A stretch of DNA of 64,000 bases from Janthinobacterium sp. ROICE36 (GTDB lineage Bacteria > Pseudomonadota > Gammaproteobacteria > Burkholderiales > Burkholderiaceae_D), in contig NZ_PEBS01000017.1 in the NCBI RefSeq assembly GCF_002869965.1, positions 27,468 through 91,467 of the forward strand. Reading direction: 5' to 3'. Of this stretch, positions 9,450 to 19,364 are shown piece after piece. The notes beneath the pieces were generated by a model. The model was not told where the DNA came from. It saw only the letters and a program-made list of their open reading frames with translations, and made no database searches. Position numbers and translations under genes: made by a program. Numbering within the stretch: the stretch's first letter is position 1; every line of letters begins with the position of its first letter.

Positions 9450-10493
9450 TTAGATAACAATTGTTTGATGCTCATCGCCTACGCGGGCGCGGATGGTGCC
9501 GATGCGCGAGACGGTTTCGCCGGCCGCTTGCAATTGGGCGATGGCGGCGTCCGCGTTTTCCTGCGAGACGATGACGGTCATGCCGATGCCGCAGTTGAAG
9601 ACGCGGTGCATTTCGGCGTCGGCCACGCCGCCGTGCTGTTGCAACCAAGTGAACAGCGGTGGCATGGTCCATGCCTTCGAGTCCAGCTCGGCCACCAGGC
9701 CAGGCTGCAGCACGCGGGGAATATTTTCCACCAGGCCGCCACCGGTGATGTGCACCATGCCCTTGACTTCCATGGCATCCATCAGCGCCAGCAACGGCTT
9801 GACGTAGATGCGCGTCGGCTGCATCAGCACGTCGGCCAGCTTGCGGCCGTGGAAATCGCCTTCCAGGTCCGGCTTCGCCACTTCGATGATCTTGCGCACC
9901 AGCGAATAACCGTTCGAGTGCACGCCCGACGAGGCCAGGCCCAGCACCACGTCGCCCGGAGCGATCTTGGTGCCGTCGATGATTTTCGATTTTTCCACGG
10001 CGCCGACGGCAAAACCTGCCAGGTCGTATTCGCCGGCCGGGTACATGCTCGGCATTTCCGCCGTTTCGCCGCCGATCAGCGCGCAACCGGCTTGTTCGCA
10101 ACCCTGGGCAATGCCCTTGATGACGTCGGTGGCGATCGCCACGTCCAGCTTGCCGCAAGCAAAGTAGTCGAGGAAGAACAGCGGTTCGGCGCCTTGCACC
10201 AGGATGTCGTTGACGCTCATGGCGACCAGGTCGATGCCGACCGTGTCATGGCGGTTCAGTTCGAACGCCAGGCGCAGCTTGGTGCCCACGCCGTCGGTAC
10301 CCGAGACCAGCACTGGTTCCTTGTACTTCTTGCTGATTTCAAACATGGCGCCAAAACCGCCCAGGCCGCCCATCACGCCTTCGCGCAGGGTGCGCTTGGC
10401 AAACGGCTTGATTGCTTCGACTAAAGCGTCGCCTGCGTCGATATCGACGCCAGCGTCACGGTAGGAAAGGGAAACATTAGAAGTCTGGTTCAT
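9450..10493 (-). CDS. purM: Phosphoribosylformylglycinamidine cyclo-ligase
   Basis: Purine biosynthesis step 5: ATP-dependent closure of FGAM to AIR. The protein has 347 aa, normal for Pur[16 protein letters not shown] opens the protein, followed by [22 protein letters not shown] and the second-domain [12 protein letters not shown]. The start is placed at 10493 (MNQTSN); the longer open frame to 10544 adds a stretch without family similarity. It is divergent from the PerM-like gene with 188 bp between them. Confidence 0.96.
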   Translation of the reverse strand: MNQTSNVSLSYRDAGVDIDAGDALVEAIKPFAKRTLREGVMGGLGGFGAMFEISKKYKEPVLVSGTDGVGTKLRLAFELNRHDTVGIDLVAMSVNDILVQGAEPLFFLDYFACGKLDVAIATDVIKGIAQGCEQAGCALIGGETAEMPSMYPAGEYDLAGFAVGAVEKSKIIDGTKIAPGDVVLGLASSGVHSNGYSLVRKIIEVAKPDLEGDFHGRKLADVLMQPTRIYVKPLLALMDAMEVKGMVHITGGGLVENIPRVLQPGLVAELDSKAWTMPPLFTWLQQHGGVADAEMHRVFNCGIGMTVIVSQENADAAIAQLQAAGETVSRIGTIRARVGDEHQTIVI

Positions 10494-10681
10494 GGTGTGG
10501 TGGCAGCGGAGGCGGTAAAATAGAAGGCGGATACCCGCCGACACGCGCGCGCAAGTATGTTTTTCAACATCGTGCGGCAGGGCGCCAGCGGGTGAATTCG
10601 GTCGATCAAGACGCTATTTTATCAAACTGCCCCGCCATTTCGTAATTAACTGCCTTTTTTTAACGCAACAGCACAAACCAC

Positions 10682-11764
10682 ATGCCATTCGCCATCACCG
10701 CAGAACAGAAGCAAACAGCATTTTGGATCGCGGTCTGGCTGGCATTCTTGCTGTTGCTCGTCAGTCTGGGCCCCATCCTGACGCCCTTCCTGGCCGCCGC
10801 CATCCTCGCCTACGTGCTCAATCCCGGCGTGGACCGATTGCAACGCCTGCACTGCAGGCGCTTTTATTTGCCGCGGCCGCTGGCCGTGCTGGTCGTCGCG
10901 GTGTTGTTTTTCCTCGCCATGACAGCGCTGGTGCTGATCGTCGTGCCGGTATTACAAAAGGAAATCCCCCTGCTGCAGGCGCAGATCCCGCAGTTCCTGA
11001 ACAAGGCGAATGATTTCCTGGCGCCAAAACTGCGCGACCTCGGCATCCGCGTGCGCCTGGACGGCACGGGCATCAAACGCATGCTGAGCCAGCAGATGGC
11101 CACCAGCGGCGATGAAATCTGGAGCACCGTGCTGGCCTCGGCGCGCATCGGCGGCACGGCCGTGCTGGGTTGGCTGGCCACCGTCGTGCTGATTCCCGTG
11201 GTGCTGTTTTATTTGTTGCTGGACTGGCATCCGATGCTGGCGCGCGTCGCCGCCGCCGTGCCGCGCCGCTGGGTGGGCCGCACGGTGGGCATGGCGCAGG
11301 AAGTCGATACCCTGCTGGCGCAATACCTGCGCGGCCAGTTGCTCGTCATGCTGGTGCTGGCCACGTATTACTCGGTGGCGCTGGCCATCGCCGGTTTTGA
11401 AGTGGCATTGCCTGTCGGCATCATTACGGGCTTGCTGGTGTTCATCCCCTACCTGGGCTTCGGCCTGGGGCTGATGCTGGCCCTCATCGCCGCCCTGCTG
11501 CAATTCGCCGACTGGAGCGGCGTGATCGCCGTGGCCGTCATTTACGGTTGTGGCCAGGTCATCGAGGGCTTTTTCCTCACGCCGCGCCTGGTGGGCGAGC
11601 GCATCGGCCTGAACCCGCTGGCCGTCATCTTCGCCTTATTGGCTTTCGGACAATTGTTTGGTTTCGTCGGCGTTTTGCTCGCTTTACCCGCTTCTGCCGT
11701 CCTGATGGTCGCTTTTAAGCATCTAAGACGCCACTACCTCTCCAGCAGCTTCTATAATACCTAG
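10682..11764 (+). CDS. AI-2E family transporter (PerM-like permease)
   Basis: Inner-membrane protein of 360 aa with seven or eight predicted helices. The first pair near residues 13-50 includes the family stretch LGPILTPFLAAAILAYVLNPGVDRL. A hydrophilic central loop (about 85-150) follows, and then GLLVFIPYLGFGLG and the C-terminal PASAVLMVAFKHLRRHY. The family covers TqsA-type autoinducer-2 exporters, PerM, and Na+/H+ antiporters, so substrate is unassigned. The gene precedes hda, as is common in beta- and gammaproteobacteria. Confidence 0.9.
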   Translation: MPFAITAEQKQTAFWIAVWLAFLLLLVSLGPILTPFLAAAILAYVLNPGVDRLQRLHCRRFYLPRPLAVLVVAVLFFLAMTALVLIVVPVLQKEIPLLQAQIPQFLNKANDFLAPKLRDLGIRVRLDGTGIKRMLSQQMATSGDEIWSTVLASARIGGTAVLGWLATVVLIPVVLFYLLLDWHPMLARVAAAVPRRWVGRTVGMAQEVDTLLAQYLRGQLLVMLVLATYYSVALAIAGFEVALPVGIITGLLVFIPYLGFGLGLMLALIAALLQFADWSGVIAVAVIYGCGQVIEGFFLTPRLVGERIGLNPLAVIFALLAFGQLFGFVGVLLALPASAVLMVAFKHLRRHYLSSSFYNT

Positions 11765-11841
11765 TAAAAAGCGGATATCATATCAACCTAGCAATACCAC
11801 GATGCACATGCAGTAATGAAAAACAGGACAAGGCGTACGCC

Positions 11842-12510
11842 ATGAAACAACTGGTGCTCGATTTAGGCACAGACCAGGCGCACAGCCTCGATACCTTCGA
11901 GGTGGGACAGAATGCCGAAGTGGCGCAGCTGATGCGCCAGTTCGCCGCGCGCACCTCGCGCGAACATTTTGCCTACCTGTGGGGCGAACTGGCCGCCGGC
12001 AAGAGCCATCTGCTCAAGGCCCTGGCCAGCACCGAGCGTGCGCGCTATATTTCGCCATTCTCGATCGAGTCCGAATTCGTGTATTCGCCAGACGTGGATC
12101 TGTACTTGCTCGACGATTGCGAAAAACTCTCGCCGCTGGCGCAGATCGATGCCTTTGCCCTGTTCAATGAAATCCGCGCCAACAAAGCCTACATGGTGTG
12201 CAGCGGCGCCGTGCCGCCCGCCGTGCTGCCCGTGCGCGAAGACTTGCGCACGCGCATGGGCTGGGGACTGATCTATCAAATCCACGGCTTGACCGACGAT
12301 GAAAAAATCGCCGCCCTGACCCAGGCGGCCACCACCCGCGGCTTGACCTTGTCGCCGGGCGTGTTACCCTATCTGCTGTCCCATTTCCGGCGCGACATGC
12401 GTTCGCTGTCGACGATGCTGGACTCGCTCGACCTCTACTCCCTGGAAACCCAACGCCCGATCACCTTGCCATTGTTGCGCGAGTTGCTGCAGGCGGAAGC
12501 GAAAGAATGA
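11842..12510 (+). CDS. hda: DnaA regulatory inactivator Hda
   Basis: DnaA-related AAA+ protein of 222 aa that, with the DNA-loaded sliding clamp, promotes DnaA-ATP hydrolysis to limit initiation. The N-terminal MKQLVLDLG contains the clamp-binding QLVLDL-type motif. The Walker A is GELAAGKS (48-55), and DLYLLDDCEKL supplies Walker B. It starts 77 bp after the PerM-like gene and overlaps the next gene by 4 bp (ATGA). Confidence 0.95.
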   Translation: MKQLVLDLGTDQAHSLDTFEVGQNAEVAQLMRQFAARTSREHFAYLWGELAAGKSHLLKALASTERARYISPFSIESEFVYSPDVDLYLLDDCEKLSPLAQIDAFALFNEIRANKAYMVCSGAVPPAVLPVREDLRTRMGWGLIYQIHGLTDDEKIAALTQAATTRGLTLSPGVLPYLLSHFRRDMRSLSTMLDSLDLYSLETQRPITLPLLRELLQAEAKE

Positions 12511-13181
12511 TGAATCTGGCCCTGTTTGACCTCGACCACACCCTGCTGCCCATCGACTCGGATCACGAGTGGGGCGAATTCCTGGTACGCATCGGTGCCG
12601 TGGACGCCGCCGAATTCACCCGCCGCAACGACGAATTCTTCGCGCAATACCAGGCCGGCACGCTCGACCCGGTGGAATACCTGGAATTTTCGCTCGGCAC
12701 GCTGGCGCAATTCCCGCGCGAGCGCCTGGAAACGCTGCACCGGCAATTCATGACTGAAGTGGTCTTGCCGGCGATCCGCCCGGAAGTCGTGGCCCTGCTC
12801 AAGCAGCACCAGGACGCGGGCGACCTGCTGGCCATCGTCACGGCCACCAACCATTTCATCACCAAGCCCATCGCCGATGCGCTGGGTGTCGAGCACCTGC
12901 TGGCCGCCATGCCCGAATACGACGCCGAAGGCAATGTCACTGGCAAGCTGCTGGGCACGCCGACCCTGGGCGCGGGCAAGTTGACCCACACCCACGCCTG
13001 GCTGGAAAAGATGGGCAAGGAACTGGGACAGTTCGAGCGCAGCTATTTTTACAGCGATTCACACAACGACATACCCTTGCTGTCGGTCGTTACCCACCCT
13101 GTCGCGACCAATCCCAACACCGCTTTGAGCGTACATGCATCCCTCCACGGCTGGCCATCACTCCACTTATTCAATGATTAA
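12507..13181 (+). CDS. HAD-IB family hydrolase (SerB-like phosphatase)
   Basis: Cytoplasmic HAD phosphatase of 224 aa. Motif I FDLDHTLL (8-15) holds the nucleophilic Asp, TATNHF is motif II, and SDSHNDIPLL is motif IV. The helical cap between motifs I and II fits subclass IB (phosphoserine phosphatase-like). The substrate is not known. It is translationally coupled to hda and its end overlaps the pcnB start by 8 bp, so the four genes hda to folK are one transcription unit. Confidence 0.9.
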   Translation: MMNLALFDLDHTLLPIDSDHEWGEFLVRIGAVDAAEFTRRNDEFFAQYQAGTLDPVEYLEFSLGTLAQFPRERLETLHRQFMTEVVLPAIRPEVVALLKQHQDAGDLLAIVTATNHFITKPIADALGVEHLLAAMPEYDAEGNVTGKLLGTPTLGAGKLTHTHAWLEKMGKELGQFERSYFYSDSHNDIPLLSVVTHPVATNPNTALSVHASLHGWPSLHLFND

Positions 13182-14547
13182 AAAATTCATCCGCAAGATC
13201 CTCGGCGTTAAAAAAGAGGCAGCGCGCGACACCACGGCACCCATCGTGCTCGGTCCTGCGCAACACGGAATCGACCCGAAACTGGTGTCGTCGAATGCCA
13301 TCCGCGTCACCAGCAGCCTGCAGGAAGCGGGCTTCGAAGCCTTCGTCGTCGGCGGTGCCGTACGCGACCTGCTGCTGGGCGTCAAACCCAAAGACTTTGA
13401 CATCGCCACCAACGCCACGCCGGAACAGGTCAAGCGCTTGTTCCGCCGCGCCTTCATCATCGGCAAGCGCTTCCAGATCGTGCACGTGATGTTCGGCCAG
13501 GATTTGCTGGAAGTGACGACCTTCCGCGGCGCCGGTGCAGATTCCGCGCCCAAGGATGAACATGGCCGCGTCCTGCGCGACAACACCTTCGGTCTGCAGC
13601 ACGAAGATGCGCTGCGCCGCGACTTCACCATCAACGCCATGTACTACAACCCGGCCACGCAGGAAGTGCTCGATTACCACGGCGGCGTGGAAGACATCCG
13701 CGCCAAGACCCTGCGCATGATCGGCAAGCCCGAAGAGCGCTACCGTGAAGATCCCGTGCGCATGCTGCGCGTGGTGCGCTTCGCCGCCAAGCTGAAATTC
13801 ACCATCGAGCCGCACACGGCCGCGCCGATTCCCATCATGGCGCCGCTGATCAACAACGTGCCCGCGCCGCGCGTGTTCGACGAGATGCTGAAACTGCTGA
13901 TGAGCGGCCACGCGCTGGCCTGTTTGCAGCAGTTGCGCAAGGAAGGCTTGCATCACGGCCTGCTGCCGCTGCTCGACGTGGTGCTGGAACAGCCGCTGGG
14001 CGCGAAATTCGTCACCCTGGCACTGCACGCCACGGACCAGCGCATCGCCGCCGGCAAGACCGTCTCGCCAGGCTTTTTGTTTGCCTCGCTGCTGTGGCAC
14101 CAGGTGCTGGAAAAATGGACGGCCTACCGCGCCGCCGGCGAGTCGACCATCCCCGCGCTGCACCTGGCGGCCGACGACGTGCTCGATTCGCAAACGGAAA
14201 AACTCGCCTTGCAGCGCAAGATCGGTTCCGACATGCGCGACATCTGGTCGATGCAGCCCCGTTTCGAACGCCGAGTCGGCAAGGCGCCGCATAAACTGCT
14301 GGAACACCTGCGCTTCCGCGCCGGCTACGACTTCCTGCTGCTGCGCTGCGCCTCGGGCGAGATCGACATGGAGATCGGCGAATGGTGGACCGGCTTTTAT
14401 GAGGGCGACGAGGAAACGCGCGAAGCGCTGCTCGTCAGCGCGAATGCCGCACCGGGCGCCGTCAAGAAGAAGCGCCCGCCACGCCGCAGCACGCGCAGCA
14501 AGACGAGTACAGGCGGCTCGACCACCGGCAGCAGCAGCGACGAATAA
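13174..14547 (+). CDS. pcnB: Poly(A) polymerase PcnB
   Basis: RNA 3'-polyadenylating nucleotidyltransferase of 457 aa that tags RNAs for decay. The head domain has GGAVRDLLLG and the metal-binding KDFDIATNATPEQV (DxD); DFTINAMYYN follows. The C-terminal 30 residues are Arg/Lys/Ser/Thr-rich, typical of betaproteobacterial PcnB. I start at MIKKFIRKILG (13174), the usual family beginning, although an in-frame ATG at 13135 exists and neither has a strong ribosome site. The start lies inside the HAD gene, so translation is probably coupled. Confidence 0.93.
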   Translation: MIKKFIRKILGVKKEAARDTTAPIVLGPAQHGIDPKLVSSNAIRVTSSLQEAGFEAFVVGGAVRDLLLGVKPKDFDIATNATPEQVKRLFRRAFIIGKRFQIVHVMFGQDLLEVTTFRGAGADSAPKDEHGRVLRDNTFGLQHEDALRRDFTINAMYYNPATQEVLDYHGGVEDIRAKTLRMIGKPEERYREDPVRMLRVVRFAAKLKFTIEPHTAAPIPIMAPLINNVPAPRVFDEMLKLLMSGHALACLQQLRKEGLHHGLLPLLDVVLEQPLGAKFVTLALHATDQRIAAGKTVSPGFLFASLLWHQVLEKWTAYRAAGESTIPALHLAADDVLDSQTEKLALQRKIGSDMRDIWSMQPRFERRVGKAPHKLLEHLRFRAGYDFLLLRCASGEIDMEIGEWWTGFYEGDEETREALLVSANAAPGAVKKKRPPRRSTRSKTSTGGSTTGSSSDE

Positions 14548-15023
14548 TGGCAGTAACTGCTTACATCGGTATCGGTGCCAACCTGGGCGACGCGCGGGCA
14601 AATGTACAGGATGCGATTACGCGCCTGGCGCGCCTGCCCGGCGCCTCGCTGATCGACGTCTCGGCCAACTACCGCACGGCGCCCATAGCTTCGAGCGGTG
14701 ACGACTACATCAACGCGGTGGCGCGCATCACGACCACCCTGCCGGCCGAAGAGCTGCTGCTGGCGCTGCACGCCATCGAGGCGGCGCACGGGCGCGAACG
14801 GCCTTACCGCAACGCCCCGCGCACCCTGGACCTGGACTTGCTGCTGTACGGCGATGAACAGATCGCCAGCGCCAGCCTGACGGTGCCGCATCCACGCATC
14901 ACCGAGCGCGCCTTCGTGCTCGTGCCGCTGCTGGCCCTGGCGCCCGCCATCGTCGTGCCCGGCCTCGGGGCGGCGCAGGACTACCTGGCGGGCGTGACAG
15001 ACCAGGCCATCAGCCAGCTCTGA
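14547..15023 (+). CDS. folK: HPPK, folate pyrophosphokinase
   Basis: 2-amino-4-hydroxy-6-hydroxymethyldihydropteridine diphosphokinase, 158 aa, transfers pyrophosphate from ATP in folate synthesis. GIGANLGD opens the protein and RPYRNAPRTLDLDLLLYG is the HPPK signature with its Asp pair; HPRITERAFVLVPL follows. The ATG shares its A with the pcnB stop (TAATG), so it is the last gene of the operon. Confidence 0.95.
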   Translation: MAVTAYIGIGANLGDARANVQDAITRLARLPGASLIDVSANYRTAPIASSGDDYINAVARITTTLPAEELLLALHAIEAAHGRERPYRNAPRTLDLDLLLYGDEQIASASLTVPHPRITERAFVLVPLLALAPAIVVPGLGAAQDYLAGVTDQAISQL

Positions 15024-15030
15024 GCGCCAC

Positions 15031-15053
15031 GCGGCATTGCTCTACAATGCCGC
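15031..15053. other. Perfect 9-bp hairpin between folK and panB
   Basis: GCGGCATTG (15031-15039) and CAATGCCGC (15045-15053) form a perfect stem with a 5-nt loop. No T-tract follows, so it is a poor terminator. The second arm contains a TACAAT hexamer (15042-15047) that could be a -10 element for panB, 80 bp upstream of its ATG. Confidence 0.45.
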
Positions 15054-15131
15054 CCCTGCACGCCGCCATATAAAGTACTACACTAGCGGCGTCGCAATCG
15101 CATCACCCTCCTTTCACTCTAGAGAATACCT

Positions 15132-16007
15132 ATGTCCGCTTATTTGCAAGGAACAGATCTGGCCGCAAAAGACAAGGCCACCACACCGGTGCCGGCGCCA
15201 TCCAAGCCTGTCGCCAACAAGGCCGTGACCATCCACACCCTGGCCACGCTGCGCGCCGCCCGCGAAAAGATCACCATGCTGACCTGCTATGACGCCAGCT
15301 TCGCGTCGCTGATGGACCGCTGCGGCGTGGAGATCCTGCTGATCGGCGATTCGCTCGGCATGGTCTGCAACGGCCACAATTCCACCCTGCCTGTCACCGT
15401 GGCCGAACTGGCTTACCACACGGCGTCGGTAGCGCGCGGCGCCAAGTCGGCCATGATCATGTCCGACCTGCCGTTCGGCGCGTATGGCACGCCTGAAACA
15501 GCCTATGCCAACGCCGTCATCCTGATGCAGGCGGGCGCGCACATGGTCAAGATCGAAGGCGGCGCCTGGCTGGCCGACACCGTCCGCTTCCTCACCGAAC
15601 GCGGCATCCCCATCTGCGCCCACATCGGCCTGACGCCGCAATCGGTGCACCAGCTGGGCGGCTATAAAGTGCAGGGCAAGAGCACGGAAAGCGCCGCAGA
15701 ATTGAAGAACGACGCGCTGGTGCTGCAAAACGCGGGCGCCGCCATCGTGCTGATGGAAGCCATGCCGTCGCAGCTGGGCAAGGAAGTCACCGACATGCTG
15801 ACGATCCCCACCATCGGCATCGGCGCAGGGCCCGACTGCTCGGGCCAGGTACTCGTCATGCACGACATGCTGGGTGTGTTCCCAGGCCGCAAGGCGCGCT
15901 TCGTGCGCAACTTCATGGAAGGCGCGGCCAGCATCGAGGACGCCGTCACCGGCTATGTGAAAGCCGTCAAGGATGGCAGCTTCCCGGCGCTGGAACACTG
16001 CTTCTGA
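15132..16007 (+). CDS. panB: Ketopantoate hydroxymethyltransferase
   Basis: First committed enzyme of pantothenate and CoA synthesis, making ketopantoate from 2-oxoisovalerate and methylene-THF; 291 aa, cytoplasmic. [27 protein letters not shown] and the metal/substrate region VKIEGG are visible, and [21 protein letters not shown] is the C-terminal signature. About 30 residues precede the conserved domain, slightly longer than the E. coli enzyme. panC is not adjacent. The start follows AGAGAATACCT. Confidence 0.95.
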   Translation: MSAYLQGTDLAAKDKATTPVPAPSKPVANKAVTIHTLATLRAAREKITMLTCYDASFASLMDRCGVEILLIGDSLGMVCNGHNSTLPVTVAELAYHTASVARGAKSAMIMSDLPFGAYGTPETAYANAVILMQAGAHMVKIEGGAWLADTVRFLTERGIPICAHIGLTPQSVHQLGGYKVQGKSTESAAELKNDALVLQNAGAAIVLMEAMPSQLGKEVTDMLTIPTIGIGAGPDCSGQVLVMHDMLGVFPGRKARFVRNFMEGAASIEDAVTGYVKAVKDGSFPALEHCF

Positions 16008-16018
16008 TGGTATTCTGC

Positions 16019-16052
16019 CTGTCGGCTTGCGCGCTGTGCGCCAGGCCGACAG
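16019..16052 (+). terminator. Hairpin after panB
   Basis: CTGTCGGC (16019-16026) pairs with GCCGACAG (16045-16052); the loop is GC-rich and CGCTTCGTTTTA follows. It lies between convergent panB and the aldehyde dehydrogenase gene. Confidence 0.55.
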
Positions 16053-16061
16053 CGCTTCGTT

Positions 16062-17549
16062 TTACCCCACCTGTATCCACGTCGTCTTCAACTCCGTGTA
16101 CTTGTCCAGCGCGTGCAGCGACTTGTCGCGCCCGTTGCCCGACTGCTTGTAGCCGCCGAACGGCACGGTGATGTCATCGCCGTCGTACTGGTTGACGTGC
16201 ACGGTGCCGGCACGCAGGGCGCGCGCCGTCTGGATCGCCTTGCTGATGTCGGACGTCCACACGGCCGCCTGCAAGCCGTATGGCGTGGCGTTGGCCTGTT
16301 TCACGGCGTCGGCAAGGTCCGTAAAGCCCAGCACCGACAAGACGGGCCCGAAAATCTCTTCGCGCGCGATCGTCATGCCGGCGTCCACGCCGAAGATGGT
16401 CGGCTGCACGTAGTACCCGCCCGTCTCCGCGCGCACGGCTTCGCCGCCGCCGAGCAACTGCGCGCCTTCGTTCTTGCCGGCCGCGATATAGCCCATGACG
16501 GTGTTCATCTGCGTGGCGTCGACGATGGCGCCCATGACGGTGGCTTCGTCGAGCGGATCGCCGGGCTGGAAGCGGGGCAGCATGGCCAGCGCCTTGGCCA
16601 GGAATTCCTGCTTGATCGACTCCTCCACGAACAGGCGCGATGGTGCATTGCAGCTTTCGCCCTGGTTGAAGAAGATGGAACCGACGGCGGCTGCCACGGC
16701 CTTGTCCAGGTCGGGGCAATCGGCGCAAACGATGTTGGCGGACTTGCCGCCCAGCTCCGTCCATGCCCGTTTCAAATTCGACTGGCCCGCCATCTGCACG
16801 ATCAGTTTGCCCGTGCGCGTGGAACCCGTGAAGCCGATGCAATCGACATCCATGTGCAGCGCCAGCGCGGCGCCGGCCTCATGGCCGTAACCTGGCAGCA
16901 CGTTGAACACGCCGGCCGGCATGCCCGCTTCCAACGCGATGTCGGCCAGGCGCAGCGCCGTCAGCGGCGATTTTTCAGACGGTTTCAATATCACGCTGTT
17001 GCCGGCCGCGAGGGCCGGCGCGATCTTCCAGGCGGCCATGATCATCGGGTAATTCCACGGCACGATGGCGGCAACGACACCCACCGGTTCGCGCGTGATC
17101 AGGGCCAGGCTGTTGGCGGGAGTCGGTGCGATTTCATCGTAGACCTTGTCGATCGCCTCGCCATACCAGCGCAGGCAGTTAGCGGTGGCGCCCACGTCCA
17201 CGCTCTGGCTGTACTTGATTGGCTTACCCATGTCCAGGGTTTCCAGCAGGGCCAGCTCGGGACCGTATTGCTGCACCAGGTCGGCGAATTTGATCAGCAC
17301 GCGCTTGCGCTGCGCGGGCGACTTGCCTGCCCAGCGGCGGTCGTCAAAGGCGGCGCGGGCGGCCAGCACGGCCGCATCCACGTCGGCGGTGTCGCAGCGG
17401 GCCACCTGTCCCAGCAAGCGCCCATCGATGGGCGACAGATTGTCGAAAGTCTGGCCAGACCTGGCCCCCATCCGTTCGCCATTGATGAAGGCGCGTCCAT
17501 CGATCGTGAGCGCTGCTGCCCGTGCATGCCAGCTGGTGTTTTCCGTCAT
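16062..17549 (-). CDS. puuC: Aldehyde dehydrogenase, PuuC-like
   Basis: NAD(P)+-dependent aldehyde dehydrogenase of 495 aa. The general base is in ELGGKS (Glu264) and the nucleophile in NQGESCN (Cys299); PWNYP and GFTGSTRTGK mark the cofactor site. In this cluster it most likely oxidises gamma-glutamyl-gamma-aminobutyraldehyde or a free aminoaldehyde formed by the upstream aminotransferase (PuuC/KauB role). It is last in the minus-strand polyamine cluster, 30 bp after the PotI-like permease. The exact substrate is inferred from context. Confidence 0.85.
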   Translation of the reverse strand: MTENTSWHARAAALTIDGRAFINGERMGARSGQTFDNLSPIDGRLLGQVARCDTADVDAAVLAARAAFDDRRWAGKSPAQRKRVLIKFADLVQQYGPELALLETLDMGKPIKYSQSVDVGATANCLRWYGEAIDKVYDEIAPTPANSLALITREPVGVVAAIVPWNYPMIMAAWKIAPALAAGNSVILKPSEKSPLTALRLADIALEAGMPAGVFNVLPGYGHEAGAALALHMDVDCIGFTGSTRTGKLIVQMAGQSNLKRAWTELGGKSANIVCADCPDLDKAVAAAVGSIFFNQGESCNAPSRLFVEESIKQEFLAKALAMLPRFQPGDPLDEATVMGAIVDATQMNTVMGYIAAGKNEGAQLLGGGEAVRAETGGYYVQPTIFGVDAGMTIAREEIFGPVLSVLGFTDLADAVKQANATPYGLQAAVWTSDISKAIQTARALRAGTVHVNQYDGDDITVPFGGYKQSGNGRDKSLHALDKYTELKTTWIQVG

Positions 17550-17579
17550 GGTCGTCTCCTGTGTCAGTTTAAGAGCAGC

Positions 17580-18431
17580 TTACTCCTGGTCTGCCAAATA
17601 GGCCGCAGACAGTTGCTTGCGGCGCTGCCGGTCGGTGCGCGCCAGCATCACCGCATATACGATCACGGCGATCGTCACGACGAGGATCGTCAACGCGGCG
17701 ATGGCATTCACGCGCGGATCGAGCCCCAGACGCGCGCGCGAAAAGATCACCAGCGGCATCGTCGTCGAACCGGGGCCGGACAAAAAGGCCGACAGCACCA
17801 CGTCGTCGAGTGACAGGGTGAACGTCAGCAGCCACGCCGAGGCCAGCGCCTGCGTGATGTTCGGCAGAGTCACGAGGAAGAATACCTGGTGCGCGCGGCA
17901 GCCCAAGTCCATTGCCGCTTCGGCCAGCGACTTGCTCATCTCCTGCAGGCGCGACTGCACCACCACGGCCGCATACGCCATGCCCAGCAGGGTGTGGCCC
18001 AGCCAGATCGTCAGCACCCCCCGCTCGGGGAAACCGAAGACTTTTTGCATGGACACCAGCATCAGCAGCAGGGACAGGCCGATGATCACTTCCGGCATCA
18101 CCAGCGGCGCGCTGACCATGGACGAAAACAGGGTCCGGCCGCGAAAGCGTTGGTAGCTGGTCAAGGCAAAGGCGGCGAACGTGCCGAGGACGACGGACGA
18201 CGTGGCCGACATGAAGGCAATCTTCAGCGACAGGCCGAAGCCCGAGATGATTTCCGTATCGTTCATCAACTCGCTGTACCAGCGCAGCGAAAAGCCGCTC
18301 CACACCATGTCCTGGCGCGAGCTGTTGAACGAAAAGACGATCAGCACGATGATGGGCAGGTAGAGGAACAAATAGCCCAGCGAAAGCCAGCCGCAGCCGA
18401 ACCAGCGCTGTAAAAAGGTACGTCCGTTCAT
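17580..18431 (-). CDS. potI: Polyamine ABC permease, PotI/SpuH-like
   Basis: Inner-membrane ABC permease of 283 aa with six helices. The cytoplasmic EAA-type loop reads EAAMDLGCRAHQVFFLVTLPN. With PotH it forms the channel of a putrescine/spermidine importer. Its start overlaps the PotH-like stop by 4 bp (ATGA), so the two are coupled. Confidence 0.9.
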   Translation of the reverse strand: MNGRTFLQRWFGCGWLSLGYLFLYLPIIVLIVFSFNSSRQDMVWSGFSLRWYSELMNDTEIISGFGLSLKIAFMSATSSVVLGTFAAFALTSYQRFRGRTLFSSMVSAPLVMPEVIIGLSLLLMLVSMQKVFGFPERGVLTIWLGHTLLGMAYAAVVVQSRLQEMSKSLAEAAMDLGCRAHQVFFLVTLPNITQALASAWLLTFTLSLDDVVLSAFLSGPGSTTMPLVIFSRARLGLDPRVNAIAALTILVVTIAVIVYAVMLARTDRQRRKQLSAAYLADQE

Positions 18432-19357
18432 GTGCGCTCCTCCGCGTCCTGGTCCGTCTTGTATTTGTTGAAAATGGCCATAGGCACGAGGATCAGCAGG
18501 ATCACCAGCACCGTCACGGACGACGCCATGGCCCAGTCGTTATTGGTGAAATATTCATCCCACAGCACGCGGCCGATCATCAGCGTTTCCGGGCCGCCCA
18601 GCAGCTCGGGAATTACGTATTCGCCCACGGAAGGAATGAACACCAGCATGGCGCCGGCGATGATGCCCGACTTCGACAGCGGCACCGTGATGCGCCAGAA
18701 CGCCTGCAGGGGCGTGGCGCCCAGGTCGCCCGCCGCTTCCAGGAAACGCATGTCCATCTTCACCAGATTCGCATACAGGGGCAGGATCATGAAGGGCAGA
18801 TAGGCGTACACCATGCCGACCACCAGCGAAAACGAGGTATTCATCATGTGCAGCGGTTCACTGACCACGCCCAGCGCGATCAGCAGGTCGTTGAGCAAGC
18901 CGTGGTTGGCCAGGATGCCCTTCCACGCATACACGCGTAGCAGGAAGGAGGTCCAGAACGGCAGCATCACCAGCATCATCAACACGGGACGGATCGACGG
19001 CTTGGCGCGCGCCATGAAGTAGGCGAACGGGTAGCCAATGAACAGACAGATGGCCGTGGTAATGGCCGCGTACTTGATGGAACTGAGGTAAGTGAGCAAA
19101 TACAGTTCATCGGCGGCGATGAACAGATAGTTGGCGATTTTGACCTTCAGCACGACGATGCCGTCGACGTACGACAGCAAGCCGCCGAAGGGGCTGCCTG
19201 CCGTGTCCATGTCGGACAGGCTGATGCGCAGCACGATCAGGAAGGGCACCAGAAAAGCGGCCGTCAGGAACAGCGACGGCACGGCGATGACGGCGTTGCG
19301 GCCCGTCAGCCAGCGCAAGGTGACGAAGTGGCGCAGCGATTGCAGGAGGGACGTCAT
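18428..19357 (-). CDS. potH: Polyamine ABC permease, PotH/SpuG-like
   Basis: Partner permease of 309 aa with six helices; the EAA-type loop is EAAGDLGATPLQAFWRITVPL. An N-terminal segment of about 20 residues precedes helix 1. It begins 7 bp after the ATPase stop. The combination ATPase-PotH-PotI is the standard order of polyamine importers; the binding protein is absent from this place. Confidence 0.9.
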   Translation of the reverse strand: MTSLLQSLRHFVTLRWLTGRNAVIAVPSLFLTAAFLVPFLIVLRISLSDMDTAGSPFGGLLSYVDGIVVLKVKIANYLFIAADELYLLTYLSSIKYAAITTAICLFIGYPFAYFMARAKPSIRPVLMMLVMLPFWTSFLLRVYAWKGILANHGLLNDLLIALGVVSEPLHMMNTSFSLVVGMVYAYLPFMILPLYANLVKMDMRFLEAAGDLGATPLQAFWRITVPLSKSGIIAGAMLVFIPSVGEYVIPELLGGPETLMIGRVLWDEYFTNNDWAMASSVTVLVILLILVPMAIFNKYKTDQDAEERT

Positions 19358-19364
19358 GATGGCC

